Of a stretch of 64,000 nucleotides of DNA, positions 1 through 11,999 are shown one piece after another. Each line of letters starts with the position of its first letter. The stretch's first letter is position 1. Origin of the DNA: Chrysogorgia sp. JL179-B06 (lineage: Eukaryota; Cnidaria; Anthozoa; Scleralcyonacea; Chrysogorgiidae). Below the pieces are notes generated by a model. That model saw only the letters and a program-made list of their open reading frames with translations. It did no database searches and was not told the DNA's origin. Made by a program: the position numbers and the translations under genes. The DNA lies in contig JAYKKM010000123.1 of NCBI GenBank assembly GCA_035772405.1, positions 2,162,501 through 2,226,500 of the forward strand, in the 5' to 3' direction.

Positions 1-555
1 GTGGACCGGTCAATAAATGTTCTGTTATGGACCGGTTGCCTCGTTGCCAGGGCAATGCAGTAAACACGACGTTTTGCGGACCGGCACGTGATAAGCTTTT
101 GTCCAATCGGAAAACAGAAAAATTGAACTTTGACACTAACTATATAACAACAAGTTTTATTATATGGCTAAGAAAGATGGTGCACGCTGATTGGTTCGTG
201 AGAGGTCCGGAAAAAAGAGTATTGACCTCCCGGCGCTGTGAGAGGGCAATACGCCTCTTCCGGACCGGTAAGTTTTGGCGGGAAAATTTATGAGTTGATT
301 TAGATGAAAATAAAAGAGGATTTGAGTATGTTCGTTGAAAAAGTTCGAACAATAACACGTCCTGGAACATTAGTGCTGCTTTTCTTGAAAGCTGTTTATC
401 TATAAGTGAAGAAAATGAATGCCAAACGACCAATAACGCGTGCAAACATGAAGCGAAATCAACAAGCTCAGAGGTAAGGTAAACGGCAACATCTAAAGAC
501 AAACACAACGTTAAAAAGAGAGAACAAAATATACCAAAAGCCATATAATAAATGT

Positions 556-700
556 CTTATTAACCTCGTTTGCTTGGTCTGTACGGTAAAGTATTTGCCT
601 TCGGTTTTTTCGCACAGACCTCGCGCCTTCGGCGCTCCGTCTGTACGAAAACCTCAGGCAAATACTTTACCGTACAGACCAAGCAAACGAGGTTAATAAG
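556..700. mobile_element. fold-back MITE
   Basis: Inverted arms of about 43 bp (cttattaacctcgtttgctt and complement) around a GC-rich centre. Related sequence occurs at 27640-27850, 28105-28255 and 63430-63730. Confidence 0.7.
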
Positions 701-894
701 TCTTTATTGTTTTCCTGTCTGTGTGAGTATAACAATATCAGTTTCCTTGACAAGTATATTCTGCAAAGATAATATAATATAATTATTTGTGTGCCGGAGG
801 GAATTTGTCAACGAAAAAGTGTTGACCGTACATGCACCAGCAAGTTTCCCTTGGCAATAAACTTTCCATAAAAACCTGTTCGTGTAAACTAGGC

Positions 895-1406
895 TTAAAG
901 GAACACTCCAGCCAAAATACAAATGTAGTTCATATGAAAGATCTTACTGACTTTAGTTTGTTTCCATAGTTTCAGCATTCCTATCAATTTAGTTAAGAAG
1001 ATGTGGCTAGTTGAAGTTGGAGAGTTTGTCCAATTTCGACGCCATTTTGCTTCTCAAATATGACGTCACTGCGTGATTCTATCTCGTATTATGCCTAAGA
1101 AGCTCCTCTACTTTCCTGCATGAGAAACTAAATAATTTATTTCGACTAATTTTCGTTCAAAGAGCATTCACAACAGCTATCACTATGTGATCGCCATCAA
1201 AACAACTCCACTGCCGATAAAGAATCACGCAATGACGTCATATTTTCAAAACCAATATGGCGTCAAAATCCTCAAATTTTCAACTTCAACTAGCCATATC
1301 TTCTTAACTAAATTGATAGGAATGCTGAAACTTTGGAAATAAACTAAAGTCAGTAAGAACTTTCATATGAACTACACTTGTATTTTGGCTGGAGTGTCCA
1401 TTTAAA
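895..1406. mobile_element. MITE with about 125-bp inverted arms
   Basis: The arms start aggaacactccagccaaaat and end with the complement attttggctggagtgtcc. TTAA-like bases flank both sides. No coding capacity. Confidence 0.75.
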
Positions 1407-1499
1407 TAATGTTGGAAAAGTTATGGTAAATTACGATGTCGAATCATAATATACTTTCGAGACCTAACCAGGATCAGTTGCGAAAAATTCAACTCCAAG

Positions 1500-1580
1500 G
1501 TCTTCCGGCTGGAAATTGAACCCGCGACCCTGGATCACTTAGACCAGCGGTCTAACCGTCTGAGCCACAGAAGACGTTGC
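1500..1580 (-). repeat. tRNA-derived SINE head
   Basis: The minus strand carries an A-box-like gtggctcagacggttaga and a B-box-like gggttcaatttcc, followed by the ttttcgcaactgatcctggt tail shared with the copies at 39470 and 39730. Confidence 0.6.
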
Positions 1581-1680
1581 CGTGAGCTTAGCGTAATACC
1601 AGTGATGTAATAGGGTATATTAAAGTTAATATTTGGCATCTACAATGCACTCGGTGAACAATGATGAGTAGTTAACTTAC

Positions 1681-1713
1681 CTTGGTGTTCATTTCTTTCT
1701 GTAACGGACCCTC
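1681..1713 (-). CDS. possible 33-nt microexon of the host membrane-protein gene
   Basis: On the minus strand a pyrimidine-rich acceptor (tctctaacag) is followed by 33 nt that stay open in phase 0 (EGPLQKEMNTK), and then by a consensus donor (aag/gtaagt). The phase fits the upstream exon at 5792-5634, which also ends in phase 0. It could be one of the last cytoplasmic-tail exons, the terminal exon lying beyond the window start. Eleven codons carry little evidence by themselves, so a chance pair of splice signals is a real alternative. Confidence 0.3.
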
Positions 1714-2111
1714 CTGTTAGAGAGAAACATTAAAATGTCAATCCGACTATTAAGAGACGGTTACGCGAAAGGCTTATGCGTCATGACATCACCAACAAGC
1801 ATCGATTTAACGCTACAGTATATGTTTTATTTGGCAGGAGTTGATGGTGAGAGGTACATGTAAATAATAAAAAAGCCGAAAAAACATGTAAAGAAGAGGG
1901 ATATTACACTGTGCATGGTGACGAGAAGATATGAATTATTGAATTTTATGTTCTTGTCTCGAGAAAATTAATATCGAGCGTATAACGTGTCATGTTCTTT
2001 ATTATGATTATGATATGGCGTACGCATTTTTCCTAATAAGATTAAGAGAACTGGTCAAATCCAGGACGGGAATACACACTATTTCATTCGAACAGTCATG
2101 TAATAAATATC

Positions 2112-2249
2112 CTATTGAATGGTTTTACCGATAATATGGTCGGGCATTTTACTCGTGCCTCGATTTTTCCTCGCCCTTTTAGAGCTCAGAAAAATACATC
2201 CGAACTCGTAAAATACCTGACCGTATTATCGGTAAAACCATTCAATAAG
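2112..2249. mobile_element. fold-back MITE
   Basis: Arms attgaatggttttaccgata and complement. A diverged copy is present at about 24287-24424. Confidence 0.65.
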
Positions 2250-2276
2250 ATGTATATGGACATCACAATGAAATTA

Positions 2277-2976
2277 GGGGCTGTTTACACGAACTCGGAT
2301 TGAGTTTCATTCCGCATTGAACTCATACCGGTTCTGTTAAAATCCCTTTAGTTGTTTACATGAATCCGGAATGGGATGCTGCTCAATCCGGATTGAGTTC
2401 ATTCCGGTTCTCATTCCAGATTGAGTTTCATTGAAATTTCATTCCGGTGTCATGTAAAGGCGGTGCGAGATTTCATTCCGGAATGAAAAATACGACCTAG
2501 AAGAATGAAACGAACAACACATGTGTGCTTTTAACATTTATAGACGACAATTTTCAGCTAGAGACAAGAATTGACGTCATATTGTTCAACATAAATATGA
2601 CGTCATATTGTTCAATATAAATATCTTTTTGTCGACTACGTTATAAATTAAAGGTTAATTAAATGCTTGTTTACTTGCAACCGCATATCGATGCGGTCGC
2701 AAGCAAACAAGCATTTAATTAACCTTTAACCTTTAACCATTGCTAGTAATGCTTTCCCGCTTTTCTTTATGTATATTCTTCGCCAAATTATCAGTTTAAG
2801 GCACATGTTGAAATGTAGAAGAGCAGAAATCGTTGAAAGAAACATACCTGCTATAATGTTATTGATCGCCATCTTGAAATTTCATATTTCGCGCGATTTT
2901 CGATCCTGGGATATAATTTCTATGTAAACGCGGTTTGAATTCATGAAACTGAATCCGGATTCATGTAAACAGCCCC
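2277..2976. mobile_element. Harbinger-type MITE with TTA duplication
   Basis: A 700-bp noncoding element with termini GGGGCTGTTTACA and TGTAAACAGCCCC, flanked by TTA at 2274-2276 and 2977-2979. A nested palindrome (about 2649-2738) with arms around gcatttaattaacctttaa lies in its right half. Confidence 0.75.
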
Positions 2977-3149
2977 TTAGACACGTGGACGTCGTGTTGA
3001 CAACCGAGGTTTAAAGCCTGATTCACACGAGCGACATAAGCAATACGTACAAGATCAATACCAAAACAAAGGATGACTTCTCCTCCGGGACTTCCGAAGA
3101 CAAAACAACCAACATTTTTCTTTGTTAGGTCTTTTGTTCTGGTCTTGGC

Positions 3150-3300
3150 TTACGATCAATTTATGTTTATGACGATCCTTATACTGTATATGTCGCAAGC
3201 TTGCCTTTTGTTTTGTCCTTATGCTTATGTTTATGACGATCCTTATAATATATGTCGCAAGCTTGCCTTTTGTTTTGTCCTTATGCTTATGTTTATGCTC
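3150..3300. repeat. short tandem duplication
   Basis: Two nearly identical copies of a block beginning tttatgacgatccttata and ending ttgttttgtccttatgctta lie side by side. Confidence 0.7.
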
Positions 3301-3327
3301 ACGTGTGAACCAGGGTTAATCCACAAA

Positions 3328-3506
3328 TAACAAAGTGAAAAGGTGGTGAACTGCCAGGATTTTTAGTAACGAAACACTGACGTTACGAGCGGAGCCCTTT
3401 ATCACCTTTTTTGTTTCATTTCGTCTTACTCTGATGCAGGACGCCGCTCGAAAAGTATTTTGTTACTAAAAATCTTGACAGTTCACCACCTTTTCACTTT
3501 GGCATT
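3328..3506. mobile_element. fold-back MITE
   Basis: Arms aagtgaaaaggtggtgaact and agttcaccaccttttcactt around a short centre. Confidence 0.65.
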
Positions 3507-4393
3507 TGCTATATATCTAAAACACTGCCTACGCAGCACTCTACTTTTTTAATCCACAAATATTCATTTGACCAAAAAAAGTTCGGAAATACAAAGAACA
3601 TACAACAAAGAACATTAAAGAAATACCTAATGGTTTCCGCGTTTGGATGGCCTGATCCAAACACGCGGGATGTTGCGAGACTTGAGAAAAGCGTAAAGAA
3701 ACACGAGCCGCTAGGCGAGTGTTTTTTAGCTTTTCGAAAGTCGAGATCAGAAAAAGTCGAGATCAGAGAAAGTCGAGATCAGAGAAAGTCGAGATCAGAT
3801 CCAAACATGGGTATTGACCAATCAGAGCTTGTGTATCATACATGTTATTTTATAAAACGGCTTACCAAATCGGCCATTCAACATAGAAAATTAAAGAATA
3901 GATAGACATTTTTCCGTACTAGAAATAGAAGGCATTTTTCTGTGTTCACTATAGTTATAGAAACACTCGTGAAAGTTTGGGAGAACACGAAATGTTAGTG
4001 GAAATACTCGCAGTTCGGGTTCGCGTCCTCAAGGTGATGTCTCATTCTCGCAAACTTCCACGAGAGTTTTTATAACTGTATGGAAACACGGAAAATATTT
4101 TCTATTTTTTATAGATATTTAATTTTCAAAAACAACACGACGATTTTGAGTTTCCCTTTTATTTGCGACATGTTTCGGACGTTACTAACTTCCTTCTTCG
4201 GGCATTTACATAAGTCATAGTATGAAAACCTTTAGCAGCATACGTTTATGATGGTGTAATGACATCATCGTTTTGCGTTATATCTGATAACGCATGGCAG
4301 ATCAAATTTTGTCATGCATATAATAAACAAGTAATAATATGATATTTCTCGTACAAATTAGTACATCAAATACATTACTAAATGTTCTTGTTA

Positions 4394-4505
4394 TTTATCA
4401 ATTATTGAATGAGGTTGAGCATGATATGAAGAATTATCAAGGCCGAAGTTTGTGAGGCCTTGATAATTCTTCATATCATGCGAAAACCGAATTCAATAAT
4501 TGTTT
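4394..4505. mobile_element. small palindromic repeat
   Basis: Arms atgatatgaagaattatcaa and ttgataattcttcatatcat, within an AT-rich region that has further short inverted repeats up to 4740. Confidence 0.55.
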
Positions 4506-4955
4506 TATTATTTATTTAAAAGATTAACTTTATCAACTATTTAACAACTGCATCGTTGGAAAAACGTCATAGCGTGCAATATTAGTTTTTCATATTGCAC
4601 CAGGTGACGTCAATCGTGCAATAATCTTTTGTCATATTGCACCATTGATGTCACAACTCCATATATGGTAGGGCAATGAGTTGATGTGACGATTTCACCG
4701 TTGGCTATTAGCCAATCAGCGATCACGAATTCTTTTAAATAAATAATAATGTAAATTGGCATATTATTTTCAAAAACAAAAAAATTATATTTCCAGCTAA
4801 TCTTTTCCCTAATTAGTATAGGTAATCATATGATAGCGAGTACAATTAAGGATTTACACTACTCGTGATATTTGAAAATTGTGCCAAATTGCACTTGCCT
4901 AACGGCTCGTGCAATTTTGGCACAGTTTTTAAATATCACTCGTAGTTTAAATCCT

Positions 4956-5439
4956 TAAAGGAGAACTGTACCCAAAAAATTAATTACTTTTAAATAAAAG
5001 GGCTTTAAGTATAATGTTTAGAAATGTTAATAGTTTTACGGTATCTGCTCTTGTACTGGAGAAATAACGTTTTCATTCTCGTATTTTATGCTTCTGGACG
5101 ACGCCATTTTCGAATTTGATGGCTCAAGATTGATGTACAGCGGTGTTTTTATTGTCAATGTTGACGTCATTGAGTGCTTGTCTTCTTTTCTTTGCACTCA
5201 ATGACGTCAAAATTGAAAAGAACTTACCCCCCCCCCCCCCCCCCCCCCCGCTGGACCTTGAGTCTGAGCCGTCGAACAAACTCTAAAATGGCGGCGTCCA
5301 GAAGCATAAAATACGAGAATGAAAATGTTATTTCTCGAGTACAAGAGCAGATACCGTGAAACTATTAACATTTCTAAACATTATACTTAAAGGCCTTTTA
5401 TTTAAAAGTAATTTATTTTTGGAAACAGTTCCCCTTTAA
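4956..5439. mobile_element. MITE with about 150-bp arms and a poly-C core
   Basis: The arms start aaaggagaactgtacccaaa, ending with the partly matching ggaaacagttcccctttaa. The core includes a C-run at about 5227-5250. A partial relative lies at 22080-22450 (both contain gaaataacgttttcattctc). Confidence 0.7.
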
Positions 5440-5633
5440 TCCTTTTAAGATTGTTTCGATACAATATATAATTTATAGACCCACCACTCGGGGAATTCGA
5501 CAAAATATCACGCATCTGTCTATTTACCCTGGGTTTTGCCCTCGGGATATATTATCCCTCTGGTATTTATTTCGTCGAATTCCCCTCGCTCCCTGGAATT
5601 CCCCTAAACAAAGCATGATGTCATTTAGCATAC

Positions 5634-5792
5634 CTCTTCAACTATTCTACCAACGAGAGACGTTTGCTTCAAATCAATTGGTGGCAAACTTGCTTCTGGA
5701 TGAACAGAAGTGCGGAATCTAACTGGCGGTTGTTTTTCCGATGGTCGTGTATCACTCATGACGGCTACTGTGGGAAGGGCAGCCGGAGAATT
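5634..5792 (-). CDS. cytoplasmic-tail exon of host membrane protein (53 codons)
   Basis: An exon of 159 nt in phase 0 at both ends, bounded by an acceptor (tcttgaag) and the donor gag/gtatgc. The peptide starts NSPAALPTVAVMSD and ends SLVGRIVEE. It is polar, proline-containing and lacks any membrane segment, as expected for the cytoplasmic side of the protein encoded by exons at 11557-11183, 9218-9019 and 7924-7678. Phase continuity with the 7924-7678 exon, which ends in phase 0, supports the assignment. No enzymatic motif is visible. Confidence 0.6.
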
Positions 5793-5874
5793 CTTCAAGA
5801 AACGAAAACAACAACATAGGTTATGATTTGAATGAAGTAGGACATTGGCGATCACACCATGCTGCACTGATAAC

Positions 5875-6440
5875 TAAATAAAGACTGGATCGAGCAAATA
5901 TTGTTCAGAAAATGAGGCCGAAAGTGCTCGTGGCGGCCATCTTGTTGGGACCACGTTATATAGTTTTACTATAGGCGACAGAGACTATCTGTCTCTGATC
6001 TTTTAAAATGCTAAAATGAATCAGTTGTCGAAGGTTTTCCCATAGTATAGAACACAAACTACGGCTCCATAACAGTAAACTATGAAGCCGGAATTAGCTC
6101 GTGGCGGCCATCTTGTTGGGACCACTATCTGTCTCTGATTTTTAAGATGCTAAAATAAATCAGTTGTCGAAAGTTTTCCCATAATATAGAACACAAACTA
6201 CTGCTCCATAACATTAACAGTAAATTATGAAGCCGGAATTAGCGCGCGGCGGCCATATTAGAGTGACCACAACTGATTCATTTTAGCATCTTAAGTAATC
6301 AGAGACAGATTGTCATGTCGCCTACAGTACAACTATATAGCATGGTTCCTTCAAGATGGCCGCAGCAAAATATCTCCGGGTTCATTTTTTCGCAGCATCA
6401 AACAAATAGTTGCTCGATCCAGTCTTTATTTTGAGATCAG
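5875..6440. repeat. inverted and duplicated repeat block
   Basis: Outer arms aaagactggatcgagcaa and ttgctcgatccagtcttt, with internally repeated ggcggccatcttgttgggac segments. No coding potential. Confidence 0.6.
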
Positions 6441-7387
6441 TGCACCATATGCGTTCGTAATTCTTAGTGAAATCAAGCGAGAACAGCGGGTGTGCGAGCA
6501 ATCAACATATTCTGTCTTAAATTACCTATAATCGATAATTGTCAAATGCTCCTAGATTACGCATCCATTAAGAATCCCACAAGCCTTATTTCTTACGTTA
6601 TTGTGCAGGTTTAATGAATTTCTAAGAGTAGGTCGGTGGGTGGGAAGGAGTCAAGAACTAGGATGAAACTTACCGATTATTGGAAAATTATCAAGGCATG
6701 TGGAGAAAATAGTGGGTACGCACGCGCAGTCGGAAACAGATCTTAATGATAATATGCAACTAGGCGGGGGGCACAATTATTTTTGAGATCACTTTCTTTG
6801 GGACCTTGACTGCGCGTGTGCAGCCCACAAGCATTTACTCTCACGTTCAGGGGTGTACATGTGAGGCATTTTAGATGGAGAAAAGGAACTCTTTGCTAGT
6901 TATTTTAAAGTTATTTCGGGTTAGCCAATCAGATGGCTTCCCATGGAAAATTATCCCTAAAAACATTCTGCGTGCGGGCGATTTGTGCAATGTAATGAAG
7001 TGAAATTCCGTTTTATAATTTTAATTCATTTGAAATCGGAAATACAATACATCTATCTGACATGTTACACACTAGCAAATAACTCTTATGAGCGATTTCT
7101 GTCCTTAAGTTACGTCACATAAGGTAGGTACCCGACCCTTTGCCAATTGCGAAAATTTCTCACGAAAACTGTAAAAGACTTTATCAGCTATTTTGGCGTC
7201 CGCTATATAAAAATTTAAAAACTGTGGAGGGTTTATATACAAGAACAAAATGGACGTCAACAATAACAGGTCATGATTAAGCGGGCAACAATTTGTTTGT
7301 TTCATGTTATGCGACCATGTAACCAACCAAGTGTGCCTCAGAAGGGGGATAGTAGCCTGAAGTTATATAGCAAAGTTTCTCAGCTGA

Positions 7388-7573
<186 letters not shown>

Positions 7574-7677
7574 CCGTGTTTACATACAGTTATATAAACA
7601 TGGTTTTTAGCCAATCACCGCTTGAGTTTACGAAATGTTATTTTATAAATAATCTTGCAAAATATTTAGTAATTTAC

Positions 7678-7924
7678 CTGGTCAGTTTTTCCAGTACGCA
7701 AACTGCCATCAGTATACACGCTCTCGCCATCAGATGCTTCAGTTTCACTCTCCTCCTCAGACTCAAGAGGTTCTTGTACAGATGGAGGCGGTTCTTGTAT
7801 TCTTGGCACCATGCCTTCTTTCCTAATAGCTACTTGAGCTTTCGTTTGCTGACGCTTGCTTTGTGCACCATTCTGGTCAATGACGCTCTCGTTCTCATCA
7901 TCCTCCACGAATGCTGGATTAGTT
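7678..7924 (-). CDS. cytoplasmic-tail exon of host membrane protein (acidic)
   Basis: An exon of 247 nt with acceptor catttatag and donor cag/gtaaat. The first base completes the lysine codon begun by exon 9218-9019, and the frame then reads TNPAFVEDDENESVIDQ and continues to KTDQ in phase 0. It is rich in Glu, Asp, Ser and Pro, including a run LESEEESETEASDGES that looks like casein-kinase-2-type phosphorylation sequence. It is intracellular by position, downstream of the transmembrane exon. The exact phase match across two introns is the strongest evidence that these pieces belong to one gene. Confidence 0.7.
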
Positions 7925-8447
7925 CTATAAATGAGATTAGTTGTATTAAAGGTAACTTTAAGTCTAAGCAGAAGCTGTTGCAGGTAAATCTCAAAATATT
8001 TTTTGGGTTTACGCGCGTGGTATTTGGTTTTCGTTCGTGGTTACAGGGCTCAAAATAACCCAAAAAAAAGCAATAAAACACAACATAACAAAAACATTTC
8101 AAGGCAATTGTTAATCATTAACACGTCGTTTCATTGTTTGTTTGATTATTTTGCCAGAGTTTTTCCGCGATATGGCAAAGCTAGTTTAGATTACGGAATC
8201 AAACCATATTCAAAACGCATTGTATTCCTTCGTTCAAGTCATTTAGTAACGCGATAGCCGATATTAGGCAATTTAATAATATTCGTCGCGATCTACATAT
8301 TTTATTGCGCAATAAAAGTGTGACCGGTCAATATGACCGTCATAACGCAAATTTGGCCGGTCATATTAAAAATTTGACCGGTCATTGACCGTTGACCGGC
8401 CGTTAAAACCTTGTGGTTAAAACTCCGATTAGCGACAACAGGAATTT

Positions 8448-8985
8448 TAAAGGACACTCCACCCCAAAACCTAGTGTTGCTTAAATGAGAGTTCGTTATC
8501 GCCTTATATGAGAATGAGAATTAGTTTTCTTCTAATCCTTTTAGTTTTAGTGAAATTTATCGTATTTTTGTAAATTGAAGGGCGCCATTTTTGCTCTGAT
8601 TGCGAGCGTATGTGGACGCTCCCATTAATTTTTGACGTCATTGAGTGATGAAAACACTACACAAAGAAACCCTTCACAATAGCATGACAATAATGGTCTT
8701 AGTCTATTGTGCAGGATTTCTATTGATGCTATTGTGAAGGATTTCTTTTCAAAGTGTTTCTATCACTCAATGATCATCAATCAAAATTAGTGGGAGCGAC
8801 CGCATTGGCCCGCAATCCGAACAAAAATGGCGGCCTTCAATTTACAAAAATACGATAAACAAAGCGAAATTTCTCTAAAACTAAAACAATTAGCAGATAA
8901 CTAATACCCATTCTCATGTAAGGCGACAAAGAACTTTCATTTTAGAAACACTTGTTTGAAACACTTGTTTGAGTGTCCCTTTAAC
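8448..8985. mobile_element. MITE with about 100-bp arms
   Basis: Termini aaaggacactccaccccaaa and tttgagtgtccctttaa. Imperfect arms throughout and no coding potential. Confidence 0.7.
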
Positions 8986-9018
8986 TTTACACTGGATGTA
9001 CTGTAGTTATATCCTTAC

Positions 9019-9218
9019 TTCGTTATCTGGCTTGTGATCAAACTGTCTCTGCTAGACACTTTCTTTCTCAACGAATTTTCCCTCACAGGTAATTTTCGCA
9101 CAGGTGGCCTCACACTAGATCTTGTATTATTGTTTGCCTCTGTAGGAACAGCAGTTGGTATTGGCGTTGGATGACGACGTAAGTCGCGTCTTTCTTCGGG
9201 GTCAGAAGCATGTGTTAT
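9019..9218 (-). CDS. cytoplasmic-tail exon of host membrane protein (basic, Pro/Arg-rich)
   Basis: A minus-strand exon of 200 nt (66 codons plus 2 nt) beginning ITHASDPEERRDLRRHPTP after an acceptor ttttaag and ending at the donor cgaa/gtaagg. The peptide contains repeated basic segments (ERRDLRRH, RPPVRKLPVREN, LRKKVSSRDS) typical of unstructured juxtamembrane cytoplasmic tails. It follows the transmembrane exon in phase 0 and hands a split codon to exon 7924-7678. The acceptor position is the least certain boundary because its polypyrimidine tract is weak. Confidence 0.6.
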
Positions 9219-9439
9219 CTTAAAAGTTAGATTTAAAACATAATTTATTCAGTGTTAAAAACATCACCTTGCCAGCCGCAAGGCCTTGAGCTCCGCCTTC
9301 TAATACCCCCAATTCGTGAATATCTCTCCAGATTAGATAATTTATCTTTCTTTGCTCATAGTCATCCTTTACTTCGACAGATCAGATGGCCTCCATCTAC
9401 GCCATTGACGATACCCTTATTGTAATCAACCCATGCATT

Positions 9440-9640
9440 CTTGTGCTAATATATACACTGCTGTAGTGAATGTGGAAGAGCTTGGAGTAGACAGACGATA
9501 CATTAACAATCGTCAAACTCATATCCTCAGAAAATTATTCTGAATCCCCGACAGGAATCGAACCCTGTAACCTTCTGATTGCCACGGTGAGATGCTCTAA
9601 CCATTGAGTTACCAGATGGAGAGCGAAGGTTACAATGATG
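9440..9640 (-). repeat. tRNA-derived SINE copy
   Basis: The minus strand has A box taactcaatggttagagc and B box gggttcgattcctgtcgggg. The adjacent gtagtgaatgtggaagagct block recurs at 23530-23640. Confidence 0.6.
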
Positions 9641-9679
9641 TGCTGGTTCGACCGCGGAAAGACTGAAAGCTAGTTGTTC

Positions 9680-9830
9680 CCAGGTTAGTAGGAAGGTTAG
9701 TAGGAGAGTTAATATGAGGGTGAGGGATAGTATAAGGGTTTGATTTTGGGTTAGCGTTATTTTTCAAACCTTTACACTAACCCTCACCCTATTATTAATC
9801 CTCATACTAACCTTTGTACTAACCAGTTTT
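9680..9830. repeat. degenerate GGTTAG/CTAACC inverted tract
   Basis: Divergent telomere-like repeats in both orientations around a short centre; similar tracts occur at 22945-23020 and 38215-38275. Confidence 0.55.
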
Positions 9831-10094
9831 AATTTAGTTTCGAGTCTTCCCGTATAAACATTATTTTAAAGTATACTTTCTAGCTATCACCTATTAACGT
9901 GACCTTATGACGTCAACAAAAGGCGGCAAAAGCAAATGGCGTCAACAATCACGAATTTTGTACTCGTAGTCAAATCTAAAGTTCCCGAATATCCCCAAGA
10001 TCTACTCGCTCGCGCCCAACCCTCGCGCACACACACCAAATGTTTACTGGTTTTCTATTTGAAAACTACAAAACTGCTATTGCGTGTCTTTGTA

Positions 10095-11010
10095 TACTGT
10101 AATAGGAACATGAATGATGTCATTTCAACCGAAAATGCCAAGTGTTCCGGTTGAAATGGCGTCATTCATGTTTCTATCACAGTACAGAAAAAAAGCCATT
10201 TTCTATTTGTTATTAATAATTACTCTATTATTTTTATAAAGTAATTCAGAAACAATTACGTACACTTGAATAATTACGCTATAAAATGCTTTTGATTTTG
10301 AATTAATGCAAATTTGCATTAGTTACCGACGTCATTCCGGTCTCCGTAGCATGATCGAGACAAGTAAGCTGACTAATCACAGCCTGCGTAGAATAAGTAT
10401 TATTTTATAAACTCTGTTAGTATAAATTGACAAGTTTCTATCACAAATCCTCAATTTTCATTGGCTATTGCAGGAGTTACTATCCGCTGTTAGTAGAAAC
10501 TGACCATGGTCCATTACAAATGCTGCATTCTGATTGGCTACTCAACCGTTGTCTATTCGTGATAGACCATGATGGACCATGATAGACCATGATGGACCAT
10601 GATGGACCATGATTCGTGATACACAACTCGCCCTTGTTTTCTATGAGCGATAGTTGACTATCTGTTCTTAGTAGAAACGGGCCATGGTCTATTACAAATG
10701 CTGCATTCTGATTGGCTACTCAACCGTTGTCTATTTGTCATGGACAACGTTTGAGAAACGTGCTCAAAACAATGGCAGAAAACTCTCGTTTTGGGGAGGT
10801 TTCGGATGAGTTTTTGGATAATTTTTTGGAGAATGCATGATTTGTTATAGTCCACTAATTTGTTTCTACTAAAACAATTAGACAACTTGTCCTCGTTGTC
10901 TATGAGCGAATAGTCAACTCAGGCTTCGCCTTCGTTGACTATTCGCTCATAGACAACTCGGACTCGTTGTCTAATTGTTAAATAGAAAACGCGCTCTCGT
11001 TATCCAATTG
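10095..11010. repeat. cluster of palindromes and short tandem repeats
   Basis: Contains a palindrome at 10105-10180 (gaatgatgtcatttcaaccg and complement), repeated gatggaccatgat units at 10565-10612, and repeated blocks around gtctatgagcgaatagtcaa. No gene seen. Confidence 0.6.
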
Positions 11011-11182
11011 TTAAATAGAAACGAGGCTCGACCTGCAATCAGAGCCTGCGTAAGACATTTGTTATTTTTTATCATGAAATTCAATGCAAACACTGAAAAT
11101 GCCGTTTTCTATTTCTGAAATATTGGATGGACGCTCCAAGTTATTTATCTCCATGATGGTAAATATATTTATAAAAACTTAC

Positions 11183-11557
11183 CCTAGGACCATCTCGTTG
11201 TTCTTCTATTCGAGGAGCAACTCCTGGCTGGATTTTTTTCGACGGCGCACCTTTCTTCCAGCGGCAATACAAAATAATGATCAATATCAACAATAGTAAT
11301 CCAACGGAGCCAGCTGCAATAACAGGGATCATCCACGGAGGGTAACTATCATCGACAGACGTCTTTGAAGTTGAAGGCTGTTTGACAGGACGTGGGGAGT
11401 TGTTGACGACATAGGGCGCAGTGATCAACGTCATCTCGTTACTGCTCAATCTGTTCAAGATGGAACATGCATGTGTCGCATTTAGGACTGACCCACCGTC
11501 GATTACGTAATAAGTGACGTCAACCTCGGCATTTTTCTGGGGACTGATATTAGTAAT
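11183..11557 (-). CDS. membrane-anchoring exon: last extracellular half-module, transmembrane helix, start of tail
   Basis: A 125-codon exon in phase 0 at both ends (acceptor cttatcacag, donor agg/gtaagt). Residues 1-45 repeat the pattern of exon 26212-26066: a VDVTYYVIDGG strand followed by LNATHACSILN, matching VDVSYIVIDNN and LSAEDAASTMN. A Ser/Pro linker follows, then the hydrophobic helix IPVIAAGSVGLLLLIL and the stop-transfer sequence CRWKKGAPSKK. This defines a type I membrane protein. Exon layout and half-modules resemble the KIAA1549/UPF0606 family, but that assignment is from memory of the family architecture and was not checked by alignment. Confidence 0.75.
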
Positions 11558-11679
11558 CTGTGATAAGAATACAGAAGAATGGTATTATTGTGGGGCATCG
11601 CTAATGGGGAGGGGTGTGACACCTGTGAGATCGCGGCAATGCGTTCCATAATTCCGCTGCCGAGACTAAAAAGTTACGA

Positions 11680-11945
11680 AAACGTTACATCACGGGTGTA
11701 GAGGGCGGATGAGCACGCCATTTATCCCGGTCAGCGGTTAATAGGATTTTTGCTTAGCTTTCCTGTATCACGGGGGTTAGAAAACCCATTTGGCGGGGGG
11801 TTAGGGGTTAGCATGTAGTTCTATGATGTCATATCATAATATAGGCATCTCTCGTGGATACTAAAAATAAAAGGTCCAGAAGACGATTGCTTGCCGCTGA
11901 CCGGGATAAATGGCGTGTTCCCCCTCTACGCCCGTGATGTTTTAC
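11680..11945. mobile_element. fold-back MITE
   Basis: Arms catcacgggtgtagagggcg and ctctacgcccgtgatg enclose matching cgccatttatcccggtcagc segments. Confidence 0.65.
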
Positions 11946-11999
11946 CCAAAAAGTTAAACCTGCGGTTTACACGTCGAACTCAATGTAGCTCAAAGTGCC

